Assembly (NCBI GenBank): GCA_964007475.1
Contig: OZ023274.1
Location: forward strand, 25,201,090 to 25,265,089
Reading direction: 5' to 3'
DNA from: Hybos culiciformis
Taxonomy: Eukaryota > Arthropoda > Insecta > Diptera > Hybotidae
Length of the DNA: 64,000 nt
Shown: positions 47,262-60,500 of the stretch, one piece after another
How the letters are laid out: the number at the start of each line of letters is the position of its first letter
How positions within the stretch are numbered: position 1 is the first letter of the stretch
Made by a program: the position numbers and the translations under genes
Notes under the pieces: generated by a model
What the model was told of the DNA's origin: nothing
What the model saw: only the letters and a program-made list of their open reading frames with translations
The model's database searches: none

Positions 47262-49829
47262 CCCAACTAGCAAATTAGCTCTGTAAGAGAATTCAATTCT
47301 TTTAGTAGAAAGCTTATGTATTCTAGTAACTGTCTATTAAGTTTCACGAATCCTGTTATAACCTCAAAAGTGGCGAAAATTATAAGTATAATTTGTTGTA
47401 TAAGTATTTCTTAATAGGATATAAAAAGTTGCATAACATTCTCGAATTATGTAACTAATCCCATTATTAGCCTGTATAACACTTTTTTTCATGAAAGAAA
47501 AGACAAGGACAGCCTTAAAAAAAGAAGTGCATAAATATATATAAAAATTAAAATAGTTAAAAGAAAAGGAAAACCAATAAAATATAATAAATAAATATTT
47601 AGATGGGTATATGTAATAATAAAATAAATGTGTTTGTATTTAATTTAATTTGTGCACATTTTAATTTTTAAATGTGTATTAAATTAAGTACATATTTACA
47701 AAAACTATTGTATTGTTGAATAAAATTTTATTTTTCATGCAATTGAAAAAATAATGCAATTTTTAATATTCTAGGATTGATAAATATGAAAACCTAGTGA
47801 AATTTATGATATCTAAATAATTTTAAATTAAAAAAGGTATTAAATTTGTTAAAATTTTGATGCATTTTAAAGTCATATAAGCAAAGTATGAGCAAAATTT
47901 AGTTTGCCATGGCACAAATAAATAAAATTTAACTGATGTTCTATTCTTTTTATGTAGTTTTTTGAATTCATTGATTTTTTCAAAAAGAACTAACAATTTG
48001 CTAAATAATAAAATATTTAGTTCTTTTAAACCAAACTTTTGCGTTTAAATAACTTCAATTTCCATGAAGAATTTTCTTCCTATATTCGGATAACCTATGT
48101 TATTTTAAGAAAGTTTAGTAGAAAAATCCCAAAATTTTAAATTATTTCCTGTTTCGAAGTGGCGACATACTTAAGTTTTGTTTATTGATTTTTATTTTTA
48201 AGGATATTAGTTTTAATTTTGCAATTGTTAAAAAACAATAAAAAAATTTTTAATAGGGATAAAAATTAATTTGATTTTGTGAAACTATAAAATAACAAAT
48301 AAAAAAAATGAGATAGTCGGTTTTTCATTTTTGAAGCAAAAATTAATCAAAAACGAATTTTCCTTATTAGATTGGATTTTTTTTTTAAATTAATAGTTTC
48401 GTGTTTTTTTACACGAAAGAGTTCTAGTGAAGTTAAACTATTCACTGGTATCATTCACTGTAAGTTTTTTTATCACACGAACAAAAAAACTAAAATGGTA
48501 ACCAACCTGTCTGTATTGCCATGCCTATAGATAATTTAAACATTTTGGAGTTCTAGGTATTATGGAATTAACAAGGATAAAAAACTGCGGATTTTTAGAC
48601 AAAACGGAAGGTATTAAAAATTCAACCTTAAGAATGATATTAAATTCTCACTCAGTAGTTTAATTTTATTTCCCGAAATAATTAGTATTTTGTTAACAAC
48701 GTAAAAATTTAGAAAATAATAATTATCCGGGCAAAAATTCTTACAAATTTCACCCAAGGATACGTCTAACTAAAAAATCCTTTAGGTTCATTTTCCGATC
48801 ATCATACTCTTTTCTTATTTCGGACCATTTGAACCTTTCAACCCTTACAAAATAATTTTCTATTTCCGTACAAGAAGTGCATCATTTTAAAATCATGAAT
48901 TTCCGCAAAATTATAATTAAAAAGTCAACGTAAAGGAAGTCAAAGTAATATTTTTACAAACTATAAACTCTCTCAAGTCCTTATTATATTTATATGGTTA
49001 GGGGATTAGTGCAATAACCTGGTAACACGAAATTTAAATTATTTTTGTTTTCATTTTTAAAAGCATTCGGCAAATACGCATCAAACTATTTTTGTCCTCT
49101 TTTCTCATAGTGCAAAGTAAAAAACAAATATAAAAGTTTCTAGCAGGATCACGGCCGGCATTAAAGAACACTTTTTTTCCTCTTTTCTCATAGTATGAAG
49201 TAAAAGAGAAAAAAAATAATTTTGTTATAAAAATAAAAGCTAATAGCGGGATCACGGCTGGCATTAAAGAAAACTTTTTTTCCTCTTTTCTCATAGAAAG
49301 AAGTAAAAGAGAAAAAAAATAGTTTTGTTATAAAAATAATAGCTAATAGCAGGATCACAGCCGGCATTAAAGAAAACTTTTTTTCCTCTTTTCTCATAGA
49401 ACGAACTAAAAGAGAAAAAAAATAGTTTTGTTATAAAAATAAAAGCTAATAGCAGGATCACGGCCGGCATTAAAGAACTTTTTTTTTTCCTTTTTACTCA
49501 TTTGTACGAAGTAAAAGAGAGAAAAAATAGTTTTGTTATGAAAATAGAAGCTAATAGCAGGATCACGGTCCGCATTAAAGAACATTTTTTTTCCTTTTTA
49601 CTCATATGTACGAAGTAAAAGAGAAGAAGAATTTTGGGATAAGATGAAGTCTAATAGGAAGACTGAAACCGGCATTAAAGAGCTGATTATATTTTTTGAT
49701 GAAATAGAATTCTTATAAATGTTGCATAACAAGATCACTATGATTCAGTATCACGAATCCTTTTACTAGAATTTTATACAGCTTATAAGTGGTATAACAC
49801 TTATTTACAAGAATAATCTGCTAGTTGGG
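47262..49829. mobile_element. Possible 2.6-kb element with CCCAACTAGC inverted ends
   Basis: CCCAACTAGCAAATTA at 47262-47277 is mirrored by TAATCTGCTAGTTGGG at 49814-49829. Subterminal words TTGCATAAC, TATAACACTT and CACGAATCC occur near both ends, some inverted. The inside has no long frame but includes the 103-bp tandem array at 49060-49690. Subterminal arrays of this kind occur in several DNA transposons. The end match is only 15 of 16 and no target duplication is clear. Confidence 0.4.
49060..49690. repeat. About six tandem copies of a 103-bp unit
   Basis: The word GGCATTAAAG starts at 49157, 49260, 49363, 49466, 49571 (as CGCATTAAAG) and 49671; spacings are 103, 103, 103, 105 and 100. 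Each unit contains CCTCTTTTCTCATA (or CCTTTTTACTCATA), AAGTAAAAGAGA, GTTATAAAAATA and AGCAGGATCACGGCCGGC. The middle copies are most alike and the end copies most diverged, as expected for unequal exchange. Confidence 0.9.
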
Positions 49830-50547
49830 AAGTTCAGATTATTAATATTTATCAAAATATTGAAAGGAAAAATGAAACCAATCTGTGGTGCGGCCTTTGA
49901 TCCGTTTGATAATTTCAAAATTCAACCGAACGCTGAGCAAGCTAATTTTTAGTTAATTTTAAAATCCACTTTTAAAAAAAAATTCTCACATCTTTTTACT
50001 AGAACTTAACTTACCTATTTCAGGCAATAATGTAGAGTAAATTATCCGAAATCGTGTAAGCTTTCCATATTCAATTGATTAAAAATAACATTTTTTTAAT
50101 TTTAACATAATAAAGTAAAAAATAAAAATAATACTAATGTAATATTTTGGAAACTCGAAAAATCTTTAATAATTATATATTATATATATAATTATTAAAG
50201 ATTTGATAGATTAGACACCCAAGCCGTTTGGAACCGGTCCAATTGGTCAATGCTCAGATTGTTCGTGATTCATGAACTTTTTTTATTCATTTACTTTACC
50301 ACAGTATACGCTAAGATGTATCACGATATGGTAACTTCAATACAACTGATATATAGAAAAAAAATTTCCGGACATAAGCATATGTATCTCTATTTCAAAT
50401 CCCCTTTTATTCTAAACAGAGGAAAAACTGAAAAGCTAAAATGTCTCAAATTAAAAAACTTAAAAATCTAAATTAATTAATTAACATATTTTGTTTAGTT
50501 TCTTGCAAAATACAAAATTGTAACAATTTTTTTTATTTAATTAATCT
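49830..50547. other. AT-rich DNA with a perfect AT palindrome
   Basis: At 50159-50204 AAATCTTTAATAATTATATA is followed by its exact reverse complement, forming a hairpin stem of about 22 bp. Nothing else is supported. Confidence 0.6.
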
Positions 50548-50700
50548 TTAAATATTCTTAAGTTTTTTGTAATTTTCATGTAAAAACAGTAGCTCCTTCA
50601 CAATCGTTGGATCCAATTGTGATCGTTTATTGGTTAACGTCAGTCCCGCTACAGAAAAATTTCTTTCCGATTCAGCTGATGTAGCGGGGATTAGAGGAAC
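50548..50700 (-). pseudogene. hAT transposase dimerisation-domain exon (ZBED-like)
   Basis: Reading the minus strand from a TTTTTTTAG acceptor at 50701-50702, 50 codons end in TAA at 50548-50550. They spell [19 protein letters not shown], then [20 protein letters not shown] and LHEN. This is the hallmark C-terminal dimerisation motif of hAT transposases (PATSASSER.FS..G....KR..L.P). The fragment is intact, with no stop or shift, and begins at a credible splice acceptor, so it could be a terminal exon of a transposase or a domesticated gene. No upstream exon was recognised between 50.7 and 54 kb. The rest of the domain is missing. Confidence 0.75.
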
Positions 50701-53700
50701 CTAAAAAAACAAAAATTTGACAAAAAATATTTTAAATCGAAATATAGAAAACGGGTCCATCTACATTTGATGATACACTGCTCTATATTTTGTTAAACTA
50801 TTTTGAATGAATATTTTTAAATCATTTTTATATCATTTGCACAATTCTGTTTCCTTTCTTTAAGTATGATAAAATTGGATTACAGAAATCTCATTTAGCA
50901 AAAACTATATTATCGTAGAATTCTTTTTTTTTTTTTATAAAAGGAATAAAGTGCATTAATCAGAATGTTAAAGGGAATTTTCATTTAACTTTGGTTGCAT
51001 TTTTGTCATTTCTAAATTAAGAAATAAAAAAAAAAATTAAAAAAAAAGAAAGTTATAATTACAAATTTTCATTATTTTACACTTTTAGATTGTTTGTGAA
51101 ATGATAAAAAGTTTTTTGTATGTAAATGACATAGAAAAATTATGTTAAAAGAGTTATAAAAGAAAGACTAAATAATTTTTTTTTTTTATTCTTTTCTGTA
51201 TTAATTTTTTTTTGATTAAACCAAAAAATTAAAAAATTTAAACAAACAAAATATTTTAAAATTCTTTTAAATTTAATAATTTTTTTTTTTCAATAATTAG
51301 ATATATATTTATGTTGTTGGAGTTATATTTTCAATATTTTATCGATATAAAACATAGAAAAATGTATTTACATATATGTATATATTTTATTAAACGTCAT
51401 GAATCTAACCATATTTTAATGCAGCTGAATAGTTCGTTCGTCCGAATGATAATATTGAGTTTGAAATCTTGTTTTTAGTTGTTTTCCTAATTTTAAATAA
51501 ATTTATTGTAAATTTAATTTCCGTTACAAAAATATGAATATGAAAAATTTTTTCAACTAAATAGATTTTCATATTGCAAGGACAAAAACTTAATTAATTT
51601 CTGTACATTGATTTTATGAAGAAACCTTAAAATTAAAACAAAATAAAAACAAAATTAATTTATTTAGTTTTCGACCCGAATCCCTAAAATTTATAATTAA
51701 CTTAATAATTTTGTTAAATTTTAAAAGTTTTTTGTTTTTATTTCACAACACTTTAAAAAGGACATTGAATTGCCTAACAAAACAATTTTAAAAACATAAA
51801 TTTTCATTTTTATGATAAACGATCAAATGAAAATTTATTCAATAATATAGTAAATTAATGCATATGAAAGTATATATATAATATAAAACATAAGAATATT
51901 TTTTTTCTTCAGCTCTGTTTAATATTTAAAATTTTGTTTTTAATATTTTGTCTAATGTCCTGAAATAATTTTCTTTCTAGAGAGAAACAATAAAAAAAAT
52001 AAAAAATAAAGAACCATAATGCGGTTTTATTCAAATTTTGAGAAAAACTTTTTTTTGTGTATGTTTTTGGTTGGGTTGGGAAGGTATTTTGGTTATTAAT
52101 AAAAATACATTTTTTTTTATAATTTTCTTATTGCGGAAAAATGTATAAGAAAAGTTTTTTTCCTTGATTTTCTTAAGTTTTGTTTTTGTTATATCTAAAT
52201 CCCCCATAGAGTTTAATTTTATTTAATTTTTTTTTGTCTAAATAAAATATTCTTAAAATGATTTAACCAATTAAAAAATTAAATTCTTTCAACTTTTAAT
52301 TTAATGAAAAAAAAAAAATATGAAGAAATATTTTGTAATTTTGTTGAACAAATTTGACGTAGTTGCAGCTCCTAGAATGAAAAAAAATTTTGTTTTTTTT
52401 TATTTAAATTCCGAGAGAAGAAAAAATAAATATAATTTTTAAACAGTTCATTGAAATGAAAAACTTTTCTTTTTTTTGTGAACATTTTCTCTGTTTTTTT
52501 TTTTTCCTACATAACAATGAAGTAAATTTTTAATTCCCCTTAAGTTGAAAAGTTAGAAAAGTTTAGTTCTTTTTTTTTTTTTTTTTGCTGTAAAATTGAA
52601 TTGCTCAGCGTTTTCCATATTGTGATCATCATATTGTTTTCTGCTTTTTTTATTTTGTTACGAAAAATTAAACTAATTTTTGAAATTTTTGAAATTTTCT
52701 TCAATTTTTTTTTTGTTGTTGAAACTTATAACATGTTAAAAACTTTATCTATTTTCTGATGTGTTCTAAGATGGAAAATATAATAAAGTAAAAAAAAATT
52801 TCCTTCAAGAAAATAAAAACAAAAAAAAAAAATCAAATTATTTAAGGTTCGTTGAGTAGTTTTGTTTTTCGGTTTTGTTTTCATATAGTTTAGTTGGGCC
52901 AGCAGTAAAAGGCTTACTATGAAGAAAAAAAAATTAAATGTTGACTTTCAAATTGAACCAGTTGTGATCTCATTCAGATATAAGTTTATCATAGTCTATT
53001 TTATTATGCTTTAGCTTAGAAATTAACTTTATACAGCAATTTAAATAATTATAGAAGATTGGAAAATTCCTATACTATAATCAAATTTAAAGAAAAAATT
53101 TTGAAGTTATTTTTCTTTTTCTTCAATTTTTCATTTTTCATTTTTCTTTTCGGTTTATTTTTCATTTAAAATATAGTAGCTAAGAAAAACGAAAAAAAAG
53201 GGTTTACATTTGAGAATTTCCTGAAAATGCATTATAAAAGTAAATTTTTCATTATGAAATAAAAATAAATAAGAAAAAAAAAAGGAAATAATTTAAGGGA
53301 AAAAAGAATTTGAATAATAATAAGTTAGAAATTTATTGATTTATGTGAAATATAGTTTAAAAAAAATTTCCATGGCATAAGTTATAATGTCCGAATGAAA
53401 ATTAATTATAAATGTTATGTTAAAATATATTTAAGGAATATTGAAGACCGCGATTGAAGCATTGGTACGGAATTAATATTGTGTGGAAATAATTGTATGT
53501 TGGATTAAGTATATATTCCAGAAAACCCTTTCAATATGCATATAATACTAAAGTTTATTTCGTTAATTTAATTTCAATTAAAGTTTATAATGGTAATTTC
53601 GAAAAATTATAATTATGATAATAATTGTAATAAATCAAGAATAACAAAAAAAAAATACTCCATTAACCTCATACATAAAATGTGCCATTCATAGCATATT

Positions 53701-54360
53701 TAACTTATAAAAATAAAATAATGGAAAATATTTAGAATATGAATTTCAAACATAAAACATAAAATTGTCACTAAACATGCGCTTAAGTTAATATTTATCT
53801 TAAATTGAAGCTTTATCTTTTTTTTTTATTATTATTTTTTTATAAATACAATCAAAAGAACTGAAAAGGTTTGAATACCCCTGACTTTAAAGTAAATATA
53901 AGAAAAATTTTGTTTTTTTAAAATTATTTTTTGTTTTTTTTTTTTATAAAAGGAGTAATTAATTAATTCATTTCCGTTTCCTTTTTATTTCACAGAAAAA
54001 TAAGAAAATTATTTTCATCGCAGAAGAAAATAAAGTAAAAAAAAAAAAAATAATAAATAAATTATGGTAAAAAATAGTTAAATGAAAGAAGAAAATAACG
54101 TTATTAAAGTAAATTAAAGAAAAAAAAAAGTTAAATAGGTATCTAAGGTATTTCAGCAAAATCCACTATCCAGTTTTTCTATATACACAGTCAACCATCG
54201 TTTAGAATGACATTCTTTTAACATATTTTTTCACTATTATAAGTGTATGATTATTTTACACTGAATTTTAGAAGTATTGTTTAGGAAAAGTTGATAAAAT
54301 TAAAGAAAAAAAAACTTTGAAAATCTTGGAACTAAAAGGAAAAGGACTTTTTTTAATAAG
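50701..54360. other. Gene-free AT-rich stretch
   Basis: Poly-T and poly-A tracts and short frames with no motifs. Any missing upstream exons of the hAT fragment would have to lie here, but none was seen. Confidence 0.5.
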
Positions 54361-54361
54361 T

Positions 54362-54690
54362 TTTGATCGCCAAACACGTACTGCTTCAACGTCACGCCCA
54401 TATTTCGTCAAAATTCCCAGATGTGATAGAACGAGCTTTGTAGATTCGTTTTCAATTCGCAAGAACGTGGAATGCTCTCCCTTCAAAATTGTTCCCTACA
54501 GCTGGCGGACGTTTGATTTATGACTTGCGCCGCTTTAAGAAGAGTGTAAATGATTACCTACTGACTGTCCCACTTTTTAATCCCGTCTAAATTTCCTATC
54601 CTCATTATCAAATCCATACTTCTTTAAGTATAAAAGGTATCCCACCTAGTGATTTGGTAACTTTAATAAAAAAGAAAAAAACTAGGGTTG
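54362..54690 (+). mobile_element. 3' end of a non-LTR retrotransposon, 5'-truncated and frameshifted
   Basis: The frame from about 54362 reads RQTRTASTSRPYFVKIPRCD and continues to FVDSFSIR. A one-base insertion at 54461 then shifts to RTWNALPSKLF, GRLIYDLRRFKKSVNDYLL, with a stop at 54588-54590. The R-R/T-x-x..F..R....WN.LP....F...RFK..V pattern is the conserved C-terminus of reverse transcriptase ORF2 in jockey/CR1-like LINEs. After a short 3' untranslated region the sequence passes into TAATAAAAAAGAAAAAAA at 54664-54681, consistent with a LINE tail. The copy is dead. Confidence 0.8.
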
Positions 54691-55178
54691 GTAATTCCGG
54701 ACCAAATTTCCAATACCGGTATTTTGGTATTGGAAATTTGTAATCCCGGGATCGCGGTATTAATACCGGTATTATTTTGAATAAATAATTTAATTAAAAA
54801 AGGGTTTGACTATTAAAAAAATCGAAATTTATTTATTTAAAGAAGAAAAATGAAAAAACAAAATTCAGTAAAATGTTTGTTAAGTATATATTAATTTAAA
54901 AAAAATAAAGAAGAAAACATAAAATATTAAAGTTCTACTTTCTCTGTATTTGCTTGTTGATAAAAGACCTCAGAATATAGTCAGAATACTAGATTGCTGC
55001 TATTTCCGCATTAAAAAATAATAATGCGAATATTTTTTGTACTAAAAAACCATAAAAAACATTATATTGGTGAAATTATATAGAATCCGGAAATACCGGT
55101 ATTCGACTTTTTCAATACCGGTATTTCGGAAACTATATATTGTTCCAAATACCGGGATCCCGTTATTCCCAATAATAA
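54683..55178. mobile_element. Element with repeated AATACCGGTATT palindromes, hAT-like
   Basis: AATACCGGTATT, a perfect 12-bp palindrome, occurs at 54712, 54762, 55092 and 55114. CCGGGATCC and CCCGGGATCGCGG variants lie near 54747 and 55151. They cluster at the two ends of a 490-bp AT-rich unit beginning CTAGGGTTGGTAATTCCGG. Similar CGGTATT-rich ends are common in hAT elements. Exact borders and target duplication are not resolved. It starts right after the LINE tail, so one may have inserted beside the other. Confidence 0.55.
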
Positions 55179-55179
55179 T

Positions 55180-57158
55180 CGTAACATTATGAGAATCCGG
55201 ACATTTAAACGAGAACAGGACATTTACAATAAATTAAAATATTTTATACTTTGTGTTTTCTTTTTTAATAATACGGCTTTTATTTAATAACCTGTACTGC
55301 ACCAGGATATAGAAGTTTAGACTGTACAATTTTATTTTTTTTTCATATTTCGTATTTCGTCCTATTTCTATTTTCTGTATTGCTGCAGCAGTCACATTAA
55401 TCTTCCACTAAAGCTTTTCTTGTTTTTGAAAAGTTGAATAATTTTTATTTTACTAAAAAAAGACAAAAAAAAAAAAAAATAAAATGCAGAAAATTTATTT
55501 ACCTCTAAAAGTGTCATTATGAATTAAAGGGTGAGGTTAATAAAAAAAAATCTTTTTTTTTATTCTAATTGAATAATTTTTGTAGAAACTAATTTTTTTA
55601 TATTTAAAATTTTTCTCTTTAATTTGATGAACTTTTTGTCAATTTGATTAAAATCTTTATTTTTTTTTTAAATTTAAAAGATTTCTGTCTGATTTATATT
55701 TTGGTAGACCTATTAAACAAATTAATTTTTTTTTTAAAGATATCGTCTGAATTATTTTTTTAAGTTTCAAATTAGAAATTCACTTTTTCTTTGGATCCTT
55801 TTTTTTTTTTTTAAATCAGTAAAATAAACTCAGATGAATTGAAAACTAAATAAAAAATTTAATTACACACTTTGAGGAGAAAATTTAGTAAAATATAATT
55901 TCTAAAGATTGAAATTTTAATTGAAATTTTATTCCATAAAAAAGTTTATTATTTCCAATGCCTCTATATATATTTAGGTACTACCAAACTATTATATATT
56001 TAGGACGGCCAATACATTTATTTACGAAGTTTTTCGTTTCTGTATGAAGAACTACACTAGAGGCTCAAATTGGTTTATTAATTAAGTTGATAAAAAACAT
56101 TGATTGAAATTTTTAAGGTACCTATGCTATAACAAATACCTCAGATCCTTCAAAAATTAAAATCTTCCACAAGAATCGTACAGAGAGAGTATGTGTGTTC
56201 AACTAAATATAAACAAGATAAAAATATCTCGCAAACATTTTTATTTTCGTTGTTTAGGTTATCGAATAGAGAATTGAGTTTTTCAATTCATTTTTATTGA
56301 GATTTTATTTTAATTTTTGAGTAAAAAATAAATACTAATTTATTATTTTTTGATAATTTCTGCTTTCTTTTAAAAGATTTTCCAATGAATATTATACAAT
56401 TTCTAATACCTTATCATTTTATTCCAATTCAATCAAAAATATTTAATTTTTTTTTTTTAATAAAAATAAAATTAATAATTATTTGATAAGTAAAGATTCA
56501 GAGAATTTGATGAAAATTAAAATTTCTAAACAGAAATTATAATAAAAATAAAACATAAAATGATTTTATTTTCATTTCAAGTAAACCTTCATAAAATCAC
56601 GATCTTTAGAATTATTTGAGAAAAAACCAAATTTTACATCACTATAATAATATATAATTAGTAAATATTTGAAATATCTCTTTTTATACGGTAATTAACT
56701 TTTAAAAAACGTTCTAAACTTAACAAACAGATATATTTTTCATTTAAATGAAAAACACATTAGATGTGTAAATAATTTAATTTATGTGATAAATAAAAAA
56801 TTGTTTATTAAATTGTTACTTTTCATTACTATTATTGTTATTATATTATATAAAATATACTTTGTAAAAATTATTATGGCAATTATAAAACAAAAAAACA
56901 AAACAAAAAAAAGATTAATTTCTGAAAAGGAAAATTTATATTTAAAAAAGCCACAAGACATGTGGTTTTAAGGAAAAATTATTCAATCACAAAATGATAT
57001 ATATATATATATGTATCCATGTACGTGTACAATGAGAAGATATTTCATTTACCACCATTATATGAAAATATTTTTCTTCATAATTATGTAATAATGTTTA
57101 GTTTGTTTATATGTTTATTATTTTTGAACATTTAGAACTGCATGTTATCTTATATGGT
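55180..57158. other. Gene-free AT-rich stretch
   Basis: No supported feature. Short open frames such as the Lys/Ile-rich one at 56786-56971 look like AT-driven chance frames. Confidence 0.5.
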
Positions 57159-57546
57159 GTTCGCATTAGGAGAATATTAGTGGAATATTTCAGGAATATG
57201 AACTGGATTTTTCATATAAAAAAATATTCCGGAATATGTATATTCCACTTTCATATTCTAGTTTGTCAGGGTTAGAATTCTACATTTCTAGTTATTTTCA
57301 CTCATTTTTTGAAATTTTGTTATAGTTGGCAACAATTTTTTTGTCAAATTCGAGTCAAAATGAAAAAAAAACAAAATAAAATTGATAACAAGCGAGATAA
57401 AAAGTCAAAATTTTCAACAACAAAAACTTTTTCTCTTTCTCAATTTTTTTTTTCACACCATCAAATTCCAGTTCTCATCAAATTTTGTAATGCGAACGGC
57501 AATTTGTTTTCCGGAATATAAGTGGAATTCAAATTATAATGCGAAC
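57159..57546. mobile_element. MITE-like element with GTTCGCATTA ends
   Basis: GTTCGCATTA at 57159-57168 is mirrored by TAATGCGAAC at 57537-57546, and another TAATGCGAAC copy lies internally near 57489. Words GGAATAT and TATTCC recur in both halves. The 388-bp unit has no convincing coding content; overlapping frames at 57309 and 57382 are low-complexity. No target duplication was identified. Confidence 0.55.
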
Positions 57547-60500
57547 AAGGTATTACTGTATGATTTTTTATGAATAAAAGACAATGAAGATTTTTGAGGA
57601 CAGTAGATATTTATTTCAAATCATGTAGAAAATATTTTGTTGAAAATATTTATTTTGAAAATTTATAAGCTAGGTATAGGTATAAGGTATAAGTTTGATT
57701 TTCAATTTATTCCGACCAAACGAATATTTTACCGTGTCAATGAATTGGAAACTTCAGAAAATTTTGTCTTATCTGCCTTCAAGTAAGCAAGTTAAACTAA
57801 ATCAAACAACTTTACTCTTTAAATTGTTGAACTTATGTTTGTCAAAAATTTTATGTAAGTTAATTATAGGATGAAAATAAGGAAGGTCAAATAAAACGAT
57901 TTTTTCTTTATTAAAAAAAAGCAAATAATTGAAAAATTTCAAAAAAACATTGCACTATCGGTATAAAAAATAGTTTCAGAGGACAAACATTTTAAAAATG
58001 TTATTATCCCCCGAATTTGGGGATGCTGATGTTAAAGTATTTTTTATTACCTAGATCAGCTTCGTGATAAAATGTTTTATAAGCATAAAGTTTATTTAAA
58101 AATAAAATCAAACTAATTAATAAAAATAATATATATGACTTTTACTCAAAATAATTTATGTAAAAATTAACTCTCTATATAACATTATTATATCTGTATT
58201 TATCCTTTCAATTAATTATGTTATTCATTTTATTAAAATTTATAAATGTGTTTTTCCGTTGTTTTTAAATTATCTCTAAATTTTAGGTAATACATAAATA
58301 TGTGAACATAATTTATAAATAACTTTCGATTTTTTCATATAAAAAATTTCGAAAACTATTTTCATTATAAATAATACTCCCGGACTAAGTTATATATAGG
58401 GATTCTTTTTATACCACAATTTAGAATTACATTATCTTTTTGAAGAAATCATAGACTGAATATTTGGAAATTGTTTTTTTCGATTCATACAGACTTGTTA
58501 ACCTCGTACTCTATTAGTGCTTGGAATGACTTTTCAGGATTCTTATTCCATGATTCTATATTCCATGATTTCGATATGATAATCAAGTTTTTTTTTATCA
58601 ATCTTTACTTTACAAACAATTTTTTTTTATAGTTTCAGAAGTAACTAATTGCGAATAGCGATTGTGGATTACGATAGGCTTGGAAATTATATTTAAGTTA
58701 AATTTTAATAAAATTATAATTTTATTCATACATGATTGTATGTATACGATGTTAATATATTTCTTATGATTAATTTTTATTTCCCATATATTTTAAAATT
58801 TAAACTTTCAACGCAAAGAAAAAAGATAAAGAGAAAAAATATTTCACTCATCAAATATTTCAGAGTATGTACTATGAAAACATTTTAATAAGCTTAAAGT
58901 CGGAATTTATATTATCCCATTGTTTTCATATCCTTTAAAAGTTTAAAATTTGTTAGTTTTTAAAAAAAATAATATTTCCGTCGGAAACTTTTTAGTTTTT
59001 GGTTTGTCCTTTTTGTAAATAATGTGACGGAAAACTCCTAAAAACAAAAAATTAATGTTTTGATTATATATATGTATATAAAAAAAAATACCCCCAAAAA
59101 ATTATGAAATTTTTGTATTATTTTATTAAGCGGATACAACCATATTTTAAATTTCTATGACATATGAAAGCTTTTTATTTTTTTAACCTTTTTTGTTTCC
59201 ATAAACCACAAGTCTTTGAACTTGTATATAAAAAGAACAAAAATTATTAAAGGGATCATAATTTTTCGCTATTTTTCTTTTTTTTTTTGACTTACAGAAT
59301 TTTCTATAACTTCAATTAAGTTATTTTAGAATATATGTTATATGTAATGTAAAGTTAATTTTTATCTTGCAACAGAAATTCACATCGATTTTATCTTGCT
59401 TGTTTGGAATTTATTTTTTAATAATTTAACAGACAAGGCATTGTAAGCTAATTTTCTTTTTTTTTAATAAGCTTTTTGTGTAAAAGAACAGAAAGTCATA
59501 TACGAAATTTCCCTTGGCATTGTGTATAAATTTAATACATACATTGCTTATTTCACATGATATAGTCTTTCATATTCGAAAATATTTCATAACATAAACA
59601 TGAGCTAATGGCGTTTTAGGCTTTCTGAAAGGATATAAGTTTTTAGGACATTATTATGTTGAGGAAAAATTTTAATAAAAAAAAATAATATATGTGTATA
59701 TGCGAATGTAGTTTTAAATATTAAAGCTGTAATACTGTGCAGAGTTATGATTCATTTTTTTATTAATTATGCTATCAAGTAAAACAACCTTTAATAATGA
59801 AATTTGAATTAAAATTCTTAATATCAAGAAATATGGTAATATTATGTATTTCGAAATTTTAATTTAAAATATTTAGATACACATCATTGAGCTATACAGA
59901 ATAAACAGATATTTATATCCAAAATCATAATTCATAATTGATTTAAGATTTGAAATTTAATTATAATCATTCTCATATAATTTAAATTGCATTTATAGTA
60001 GTTTGTTAATTACAGCAATTTAATTAGTTAATTAAATTATATCAATTTAAACACTATTGAGACTTTAATTGGTGGGAGACATTTTAATTCTAAATTTAAA
60101 TTTGTGCATATATATATTGTACATATTTATGAATTATAAATATGTATGTATAGGTATAAAAAATATGAATTAGTATATATACCAACTTTCACTTAATTTA
60201 TGTTTAGGGTTCACAAAAATCTCAGAAAATTATTGAATCGGAAAATAGTTCCTTATTTTATTAACATCATGAGCATTTGATAGGAGGATTGTTTAGTTTC
60301 TGAAATCCTGAACAATGTTAGCGAACTTATGCCTTGCCTTTGATATTTTTGTTTAAATTTTGCTTTAAGATTATTTATTCCAAAAATATTATTTGTACGA
60401 AAGAAAAAGATATCTATCTTGGTAAGTATATTTTTTGTTTTAATTTTAAGTTTTGGAACCAAATTTCAAGCAAAGATAAATGTGCATAACTTTTCCCTTT

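Noticed and set aside
49034..49397. Minus-strand frames MRKEEKKFSLMPAVI
   Set aside because: They are the 103-bp tandem unit read in frame and break at the 105- and 100-bp units.
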